Shown here: positions 56,408-64,000 of the stretch, piece after piece | Layout of the letters: each line of letters starts with the position of its first letter | Position numbering within the stretch: the stretch's first letter is position 1 | Assembly (NCBI RefSeq): GCF_029784135.1 | Contig: NC_073746.1 | Coordinates: 150,771,056-150,835,055 of the forward strand | DNA length: 64,000 nucleotides | Direction of reading: 5' to 3' | Source of the DNA: Toxorhynchites rutilus septentrionalis | Taxonomy: Eukaryota > Arthropoda > Insecta > Diptera > Culicidae | Position numbers and translations under genes: made by a program | Notes under the pieces: generated by a model | Told to the model about the DNA's origin: nothing | What the model saw: the letters and a program-made list of their open reading frames with translations, nothing else | Databases searched by the model: none

Positions 56408-57666
56408 GTCGCATTACATGTCCGTCCAATTAGCTAAATGTCGAACTAATAGTAAATTACTGTACTTTCAATCTAGAAACAATTTAATAATTGGAGAAAA
56501 TTGAATAATCAGGAAAGTCCCCAACTATCAATAAGCTCAGAACAGCTGCCAAATTCACATACTCATCAGATCCTGGCAAACAAATCATGATAAAATCAAT
56601 TTGTGTCTTATTATTATTTTGGATAATGTTTTAGAAAGCATTGAACTGTATTTCCTAAACTCTTTTTTTAAAGGTTTAATGGCCCTGAAAAGCGCCTTGT
56701 TTTATGGAATGGTTCCAATTTAGAAAACTTAGTACTCGTGGTTTTGAAAAAAACCATTTCGAACGCCCTTGATGCCGCCTTGTTCTGGATTTGCCACCAA
56801 AGCAGTTTGTATAAAGAACAAACTTTTTTCTTCTGCTACCTGATGCCGTTTTGCGATTGCGTTTGCCACTCGCCACTCGCTGCAACTGCCTGTTGTCTTG
56901 ATGTCCACCGAACCGAATGTGTTCTGATCCGAATGCGGATTTTCTTATCGTCGCAAGCAGCTTTGCCAGCTAACTCGATCACTTCGGCGGCCGAAACTAT
57001 ATAACGCCGGCTAGGTGGACTGGTGCACTGGTACTAACGCGCTCGGCCTGGCTACCCTTGCGGAGAACTTCAGATCAGATCAACACGGTTCGAGCGGGAT
57101 TTTGCCTTTCCCTTCACTTTTCCTCCTTTACCATGTCCAGACATGGCTGCTTGGGTTGGTTTGTTGATGTGTTGTGATGCGAACCGATGTGGTGTACGGT
57201 TTGAATGAGAATGATCGTTACGGCAGCGGAGCGGGGATTTTTAAGCTGACTGGCTGGCTCGAGAATTACGCATGTGTGAGACTGCGACCAATGTTTCGTT
57301 CATTTTTTCTTTTTCCTTTTCAATCGTGCTTCATTCTATTTCGCTGCTGCTCTGGTTGCCCGTTTTGGTCGGTACGATTTGAGGAGCACAAAATGGACCA
57401 ATCAAAAATGGGCACATAGTGCATTTTGACAATGCTTGATATTTAACAATTATTCAATTATTTATCTCAAGAAAAATGAAATGTTATTCATTATGATAGA
57501 TGCGTAGATATATTTCCTATCAATTGATGCAAAAACCTATGCGATCTATTGAGAAATGCTCGAGTTATAAGCGTTCCAAATCTTGCATTTTTTCCTACTT
57601 GTTCAGTGCCTAGATTTCCATTTCACCCCCTATATCTTCCGGTTAGACGTAGTCCTACGTCAAAAA
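56408..57666 (-). mobile_element. GACGTAG-terminus element carrying an H2A segment, minus copy
   Basis: Inverted, almost identical copy of 45385-46666. Its conserved open frames differ by a single residue from those of the plus copy. It ends with the inverse of TTTTGACGTAGGACTACGTC at 57647-57666. Confidence 0.8.
56681..57144 (-). pseudogene. Histone H2A-derived segment, minus copy
   Basis: The ATG is at 57144-57142 and the sequence carries the same internal loss and frame breaks as 45930-46393. The 3' stem-loop is at 56681-56696 (GGCCCTGAAAAGCGCC on plus). The damage is shared, so it preceded the duplication or transposition. Confidence 0.8.
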
Positions 57667-58165
57667 GCATCAATAAAATATATATAAAAGTTGTACCTTT
57701 TGCTATGATTTTAGATTTTTGGCATTAATAGAAGGGTCCAGAATAAATATTTTTCTAGATTTTTTGTCTATATATGTTTTTGTTTCTCAAAACTGAAAAC
57801 ATGTCTTCGCAATAATTCTTCCTAGTCCAACAAATATTAGATGGTGGAACATTTCGATGACGCTCGTCTCCTGGAATACGATATTTTGCTCGACGCGACA
57901 GTGATTATAGCCGTGGCGATTTGCCTAACTTTTGTAATGTTAAACTTTATCGATATATCGCCAATCGACACGACGCATCTTCGCCAACAACACGACAGGA
58001 ACGCGCGGGATTCCATGTCTTGATTGGAGAAGTTTGGACCGGGAAACCTAGAAATTTGCACTGTAGTCATAACTTTTTTTTTATGGTTTCTGGATTCCGA
58101 CATAGTGCCTTAACAGGTTAATTCCTGGAAAAAATTCAATGAATCATACATATTTATAAATAAGT
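57667..58165. other. No gene recognised
   Basis: Short ORFs on both strands at 57837-58121 without a recognisable domain. Confidence 0.35.
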
Positions 58166-58178
58166 TTGGTTCAGCTTT

Positions 58179-59193
58179 TTTTTTAATTTAAATCGTTTAA
58201 TTTTACAGGCTCAGTTACATAGGTTTAAAGGAGCCGAACTCCTTACTGTATTGTTACTAGTATATATACATTTTTCCTTAATTCTAATGTTAATGATATA
58301 GGAAACCGATTACTCGCGGTCGACTCGAGTTTAGAAGGGTGACATATTTTCTTCAGGAAAAGGAGGGGATATGAGGATATGTTGACAATGATCACACTCA
58401 CACTCACCACACTCAATTCTTAAACCTATCTTATATCTAATATGTATTTACATTTCATCTTATTCTTAAGAAGGGATCCGATCTCTCACAAAGGAAAAGG
58501 AAAAGGAAAAACTAAGGGTATAAGGACAATCACACACGAAGATCGATAGCTTTAAGGAATACATATATTTGGGACATGTAATCAAGGTCTAAGTGCTCCC
58601 GTGGCCGAGTGGTTAGCGTCAAAACCTAACATGCCGGGGGTTCGGGTTCGATTCCCGTTCTGGTCGGGGAAATTTTTCTTCAAAGAAATTTCCTCTGACT
58701 TGCACTGTGGTCACGCGTATTCTAGAGCTTGCCACTCAGAATACATTCAAGGCGTGTTATTTGGCATAGAAATCTCAACTAAGTACTAATGAAAATGACG
58801 CAAGTAATACTACGTTGAGACGGCGGAGTTCCTCTAGGAACGTTAGTGCCATATAAGAAGAAGAATCAAGGTCTAACCGAGCCAACACGTCTCTCACCGG
58901 CACCATGGGCTGCCTTCCTCGGGCCCGAAGGGTGTCTTCTAAATTCGATCTGGCGACAAGATACAGCTCGCATGACCAAACAACGTGCTCGATGTCGTGG
59001 TAACCTTGGCCACAAACACAAAGATTGTTGTCGGCAAGATTAATACGAAAGAGTAGCGCATCTCACGAACAGTGATTGGACATGAGTCGGGAGAAGGTTC
59101 GAATAAAGTCCCGACTCAAGTCCAGACTTTTGAACCATGGTTTGAGGCTAACCTTAGGGATAATCGAGTGGAGCCACCGGCCCAAAGAAATTA
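58179..59193 (-). mobile_element. LINE 3' fragment, minus, split by a SINE
   Basis: Same group as 17467-22003. A 12-bp exact duplication, TGGTTCAGCTTT, lies at 58167-58178 and 59194-59205, with the poly-A end on the left. It holds the 3' UTR and about 200 codons of the ORF2 C-terminus on the minus strand (GLEVxLKPWFKSLDLSRDF region at 59090-59160). A SINE interrupts it at 58593-58863. Confidence 0.88.
58593..58863 (+). mobile_element. tRNA-headed SINE
   Basis: Exact 13-bp duplication AATCAAGGTCTAA at 58580-58592 and 58864-58876. The unoccupied sequence is seen at 31697-31710. The head GTGGCCGAGTGGTTAGCGTC (box A) and GGTTCGGGTTCGATTCCC (box B) resemble a tRNA with a long variable arm (Ser/Leu type). 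The 3' end is a short AGA/AAG repeat. It resembles mosquito tRNA SINEs such as Feilai, but the family needs a search. Confidence 0.9.
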
Positions 59194-59205
59194 TGGTTCA
59201 GCTTT

Positions 59206-59944
59206 GTATCAGGAGAATTACATTTAATGTAAATGTTTTAAAAGTGTGGGCCGGAGAGCTTCTTTGACAGTGCTAATTTCGACCAGGAAAACATTGACAG
59301 GAATCCCAATGTATTTTATATGTATAGATTTCACTCTGATAAGGTAAATCTGGAAGGATGGCATCTCTGGTTCTAGCTTCACTCTTTATTGATTTTTTTC
59401 CTGGTTTCAGCTTGAAATAGAAAAAAAGGTCGATTGCAACTTTTTGTGTTTTTTTTCGATCGATGTTGGACAAATTTTGCTCACGATGAGTCAGAAACTC
59501 ATGGAGGTTTCTGATAATTGATAAGGAAAAGTTGATTTCATAATTTTTGTTTTAAAACGTGTTTCTACCACCCAAAACTCCATTACCATTTTCATTCCAG
59601 AGAAATGTAACATAAAGCCTTAATGTTGTCTTTGTCCTAGCGTGGCAAGGTTGTCGCATCTGCAAATCTCGATTGGATTTGAGTCGGTCGGATTACAAAG
59701 CGCAAAATTGCGATCACTTTGGGAAATTCTGACTTGATCGTAATCTAGAATAAAGGTATTTGATTCGATCGGATTCAAAAAAAGAAAGGCTGTGCCATAT
59801 TGTTTGAATCTGTGATGTAATAGAAGAAATGTATCCACATGGCCACACGATCATCGCAGGGGGAAACCATTTTCTCGTGATCCCGGTACAACGAGAACAT
59901 CATGGTCCAACGATTGGGTTGCCCGAAAAGTAATTCTATAGTAA
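59206..59944. other. No gene recognised
   Basis: Single-copy-looking AT-rich sequence. Short phrases such as TTCCAGAGAAATGTAAC are not repeated elsewhere in the window as far as I could see. Confidence 0.35.
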
Positions 59945-59945
59945 A

Positions 59946-61002
59946 TCTATATATATATATATATATAAAAATGGATTCCTGTCTGTCTGTCTGATTCTTA
60001 TGGACTCGGAAACTACTGAACCGATCGCATGAAAAGTTGTATGTAGGGGTTTTTGGGGCCGGGAAGGTTTTCATGATAGTTAGAGACCCCTCCCCCTCTC
60101 TAAGGGGGAGGCTGCTATACAAATGAAACACAAATTTCAACATTACTCGAGAATTAATCAAGCAAATGCAACCAAATTAGGTATCTGGAGGTTTTAGGGT
60201 GCAATTCATGATTCTATGGTGGTTAGATACTCCTCCCCCTTCTCTTAGGAGGAGGGAGGGGGCTGCCGTACACAAATTTCTGCATTACTCGAGAACTTAT
60301 GAAGCAAATGAAACCAAATTAGGCATATGGAGGTTTTAGGGTGCTATAAATGTTTCTATGGTGGTTAGATACTCCTCCCCCTCTCTTAGGGGGAGCTGCC
60401 ATACAAATGAAACACAAATTTCTGCATTACTCGAGAATTAATCAAGCAAATTAAACGAAATTTGGCATGTGTAGGTTTTAGGGTGCAATAAATGTTTCTA
60501 TGGTGGTTAGATACTCCTCCCCCTCTCTTGAGGGGGGCTGTCATACAAATGAAACACAAATTTCTGCATTACTCGGGAATTTATCAAGAAAATGAAAACA
60601 AATTAGGCATATGGAGGTTTTAGGGTGCAATAAATGTTTTTATGGTGGTTAGACCTCTCTAAGGGGAGAAGAGGGGAGGGGTCTGTCTTCATTCTATCAT
60701 ATTTTCTATATCAAACATTTATTCCATGTAACGGAGAAACATGTTGTTTGCAAGTGTTTGAAAAATCTTGAACGAGAATTGTGTCTGAAAATAATCTGAT
60801 ATTATAATGATGAGTTTTGGTAGAAGTACTAGGATTTTTTAGTAAAAGGTAAATTCAACGGGGTCGATTAGAAGATTAATCAATGAACAGTTCTGCGATT
60901 GGAAACATTAACTTGCGCTTAGTAAGAAAACGTGAATGTTTGAAGGTATTGTTAACAAAAAAACAAATTTTGGGCGGGACGAAGTTTGCCGGGTCAGCTA
61001 GT
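59946..61002 (+). mobile_element. Helentron-like non-autonomous element, complete
   Basis: Starts with a TCTATATATATATATAT run and then the AAAATGGATTCCTGTCTGTC, GACTCGGAAACTACTGAACC block, and ends GGGTCAGCTAGT preceded by a GC-rich subterminal stretch. These are features of Helentron/DINE-type elements, as is the array of tandem repeats inside. It has no Rep/helicase ORF. The sequence left of the start and right of the end reads T and T, which fits insertion between two Ts. It is the reference for the minus copies at 2976 and 13722. Confidence 0.8.
60046..60660 (+). repeat. Tandem repeat inside the Helentron, 142-bp unit
   Basis: GGAGGTTTTAGGGTGCAAT and variants begin at 60046 (diverged), 60187, 60329, 60471 and 60613, that is at intervals of 141-142 bp. 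Each unit carries a C-rich tract (CTCCTCCCCCTCTC) and an ATGAAACACAAATTTC phrase. Confidence 0.85.
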
Positions 61003-61173
61003 TACAAATAAAATACATTTGTTGTGCATAGAATAATCGCATACAGATGAGATGTACATCATTTTAAAGCTATGAACTACCAAGTTTTGGAATATTTACG
61101 AACAAATTTTAATTTTGGTGTGTAAAGATGTATTTGAAAAAACGGAAAGAAACAACAGATTCAATAGCAAATC

Positions 61174-61409
61174 CACTTCTTGGATGGCATTAACGTTCCT
61201 AGAGGAACTTCGACGTCTCAACGTTATATTACTTGCGTCATTGTCATTAGTACTTTTTGATTTCTATGCCAAAAACACTCCTAGAATACGCGTGACCACA
61301 GTACAAGTCGGAGGAAATTTCTTTGACGAAAAATTTCCCAGACCAGAACGGGAATCAAACCCGAACCTCTGCCATGTTAGGTGTGACGCTAACCACTCGG
61401 CACCCAAAA
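61174..61409 (-). mobile_element. tRNA-headed SINE, minus
   Basis: Same family as 58593-58863, inserted in the opposite orientation. The 12-bp exact duplication CAATAGCAAATC lies at 61162-61173 and 61410-61421. The head (box A near 61390-61405, box B near 61343-61356 on the minus strand) is intact, but the central part is about 30 bp shorter. Confidence 0.88.
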
Positions 61410-61599
61410 CAATAGCAAATCTAATTAGTCTTGTCTATAAGCTTTCAGTTAATCCTATAACGTTCCTGTAGGACCTTTCAATACAGAGATATTGTTGTTT
61501 GAATGAAAAGTTTCCGCTACTCCTTTGGAGATTAATTGTTCAATAAATAATGATCTCATCGCAAATCAAAAACTGTTTATTACACTTGCGCAAAAAATA

Positions 61600-62001
61600 G
61601 AATTTGTTTTCATAATAATTAATCATAATTAGTTTTCGTAAAAAACTCAGCTTCCAAGAAATCATATAAAAAATATAGCGTTCTCAAGAATTGCGAAAAC
61701 AAAATCCAATTTTTTCACAAGTGTAATATGTTTTCAAAGAAGATTTGCTTTAGCCTTAATTTGATATATAGGTCATCTGAATCGATTCAGTAGTTCAAAA
61801 GTTATGAATTTTTGAAGAAAGTAATTTTTGGGAAGAGAAAAAATGGTGGAAAAAATTAATGTTTGGATCACCCTAAAATGGAAATGGGTACCCTAATGAA
61901 AAAAAAAATAATACGTGTCGAATATTTTGCGTTAAGGAACAAAACAACCTCTTTTCTCGAAAATCTGAGAACCACTATATTGGTTTGGCATGGAATGGCT
62001 G
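61600..62001. repeat. Foldback family A, right arm
   Basis: Ends CATGGAATGGCTG at 61989-62001, preceded by the ACCCTAATG, CGAAAATCTGAGAACCACTA and TCAGTAGTTCAAAAG phrases of the complete copy at 53692-54920. The left arm is missing. Confidence 0.6.
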
Positions 62002-64000
62002 AATATATGATGTAAAGTTTTCATACCGAGAAAAAAACCAATTCGCGAAAATGATTTAGAATTGAAATTATTCAGTCACCATTCCGCATAAGAAGTTTCA
62101 AGTCACGTGTGTTTTGGGAGTATACTCATCATAATCATGGAAATTATCCGTCCAAAACACGATTGTGTTTCGTTTTTGGAATCAAGAATATTTATTCATG
62201 CGTTTTATGGCAAAAAAAAAATATTCTAAGCTGCTCATTGTATTCTGTTCCAGCAATTGTCACGCAACTTTGCGGTTGCGTTGCGCCACGAATCCATTAA
62301 TCACAATCAGCTTCACTTCATCTTAACTGTATCCATCGCTTGTTGCCGGAAGGATTTATATCCGTTTTCAGCACTTCTGGTTTGCTCAGAATCAGATTAT
62401 CAATCGCTCCGCGATGGGCTGGCATACATGGCTTCTGCTTGAGTGCCTGAAATACGGAGTCCCCCCTTCAAGACACTTTGGATTGTGTTGTAAAGCATCG
62501 GCCCGAGCGACTTCCGAGCACCGTATGTAACATCTTTCCTTCCCGAAGGCTCTGTCGGCGGAAGGTATGTTGTGTGTGTGTTTTTATGTTCCACGCGCTC
62601 CACAAATGAAAACCGAAAACTCATCAGAGGTCGAGCAAGCAAAAACACATAAATCAAAAATTTTCCTCGCTGCCGAATAAAAGCCGTTTTGAGCCAAAAA
62701 TAAACACACACAGAGTTACTTTGCGCTCCGTGTGGTCGGGCAAATTGGCCGGAAGGTCGAGGTTTAGTGGTTTAGTGTTCACTATTTCGCATTAGAGTTG
62801 TACCGGGTGCTTCTGGAAAAGTTTTGCTCCCGTAAAATTAGATTTGTTCTGCGTCACTGGAAGAAGATAAAATTTCAATTCCAACCCGTGTGGTGAATGG
62901 CCTGGCTATTTGCGAATCGAGAAAGTAGTATGGGGAAATGCTTCATATGACTGACTTCGGGTCTCTATTTATGGAATTCTCATTTTTGTCTTTTGCTTTC
63001 TGAGCGTATGTATTCGGGTATGTTCCCAGCAAATTGTTTTTTCATATCTTTTTGCATACGATTACAGCAGTATCCCCAATTTCAAATCTTATTCGTAGAA
63101 TTTTGTCATTGAACATTGAGAGGTTACATGGCTCGACCACAATGATAGAGAAGATATAGAAGTTTTTTACTGATCGTTTCCGTCGTATTTTACATAATAT
63201 CAACATACTACTTTTGTGGAAAAAAAACCCTACAGATTAGGTTAAAGGGGAGTTGCAGAGTGGTGTTATTACGCTAACCACCCAATTTCACACAACAACC
63301 GGAGCCGGTCAGTTTGGGTACATTGGAAAATGCGTATACATTATTTGACGGTTTGTTACACTCAAATAACACTAAAAAAAATCAAATAACATTGAGTTTA
63401 AAAATAAAAAAAAATAACAGGACATTGGTCCTCTGACGCAAAAATTGTCGATTTTGAAAACTCGTACAGCAGCCCCTTTCAAAAACATTAAAACCGCTTA
63501 ATGTCAATCCTTTCAATCTACATTCCAGAATCAATGCAGAAAAACAACGAATAAAAACCAAGAACAATATGTGCGTGTGATGCAGATATACCCAGGCGGC
63601 ATGAGAACCGACGCTTTGTATCATCGAGTTCCACTTTGGATTTGAAGTTGCAAACTAAATCACATACATTATTGTCTTGATACTGTCTGCTTGCTGGGAG
63701 GAGCAAGACGGTGTAATAAAAATTTCAAATACTCTGCTTTTACGCTCTGACCTTTTCAATAAGTTGCCATCGGGCGTGGCTTAAATTGCAATATTTATCA
63801 ATATTATCCATAGTCCACATATTGTAGTGTTTGTACTCTGCATTTGCATTTCGAGCGACTAGCAAGCGTTGTTCTGTCGTATAAATAAATCCCAGTGATT
63901 TTTTTTTTGGGTGCTGAATTAATCTTAACCAATGAATTGTGAGTGTGTTTGAATGTTTTGACGATCTATAAAATAAATCATATGTGATCAAAATGAAAGA
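62002..64000. other. No gene recognised, few repeats
   Basis: Single-copy-looking sequence with moderate GC at 62240-62600. No ORF with a recognisable domain and no DYRK exon were found. The window ends within it. Confidence 0.4.

Noticed and set aside
58601..58665. Genuine tRNA gene in the SINE head
   Set aside because: Boxes A and B are present, but the acceptor stem does not close and the sequence continues into a 270-bp unit with target duplications.

Overview
The window looks like a culicine mosquito genome, most likely Aedes. The evidence is an AT-rich background packed with nested transposons, an ITmD37E-type Tc1/mariner element, tRNA-headed SINEs, Helentron-like elements with minisatellites, many foldback/MITE families, and a host kinase gene whose introns are filled with these repeats. 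The species assignment is inference.

Host genes. Three plus-strand exons of a DYRK2-class kinase gene (fly smi35A/Dyrk2 type) are visible at 6516-6744, 43140-43303 and 43434-43711. Exons 1 and 2 join through a split Glu codon (G|AG) across a 36.4-kb intron, so most of the window is DYRK intron. The rest of the kinase domain was not found and probably lies beyond 64 kb. A small spliced gene for a Cys-Gly-Pro repeat protein of the fly Mst84D/Mst87F sperm-protein type sits downstream at 49343-49832. A second, broken, antisense copy at 43730-43996 ends 19 bp from the exon 3 splice donor.

Left part (0-17 kb). It holds a GACGTAG-terminus element, a SINE, a foldback element enclosing a Helentron-like element that itself carries a Tourist-like MITE, a second MITE, and DYRK exon 1. 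Next come a decayed DGGPDEN-motif ORF, inverted CCCGAATG minisatellite arrays around a 5'-truncated LINE, a second foldback/Helentron pair, and a 1.2-kb element with terminal inverted repeats (TIRs).

Middle (17-46 kb). A young LINE with an intact endonuclease/RT/RNase H ORF2 is inserted in an older relative, each with its own target-site duplication (TSD). A gene-poor stretch follows (22.5-28 kb). Then comes a 5.4-kb composite element bounded by CAGGTC...GACCTG and inserted at a TA; it contains an ITmD37E element, a LINE 3' end and a MITE. Palindromic AT-rich elements, dead jockey-type RT and Tc1/mariner pieces, and DYRK exons 2-3 complete this part.

Right part (45-64 kb). Two almost equal inverted copies of a 1.26-1.28-kb element carry a histone H2A-derived segment with its 3' stem-loop, at 45385-46666 and 56408-57666. 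A third, more complete but decayed H2A segment abuts the right copy. Between them lie a mariner remnant, the Mst84D-like gene and more foldback elements. After them come a LINE 3' end split by a SINE, a full-length Helentron-like element with 142-bp tandem repeats, and another SINE.

All coordinates were read by eye and element edges may be off by a few bases. Family names rest on motif recognition, not on database searches.
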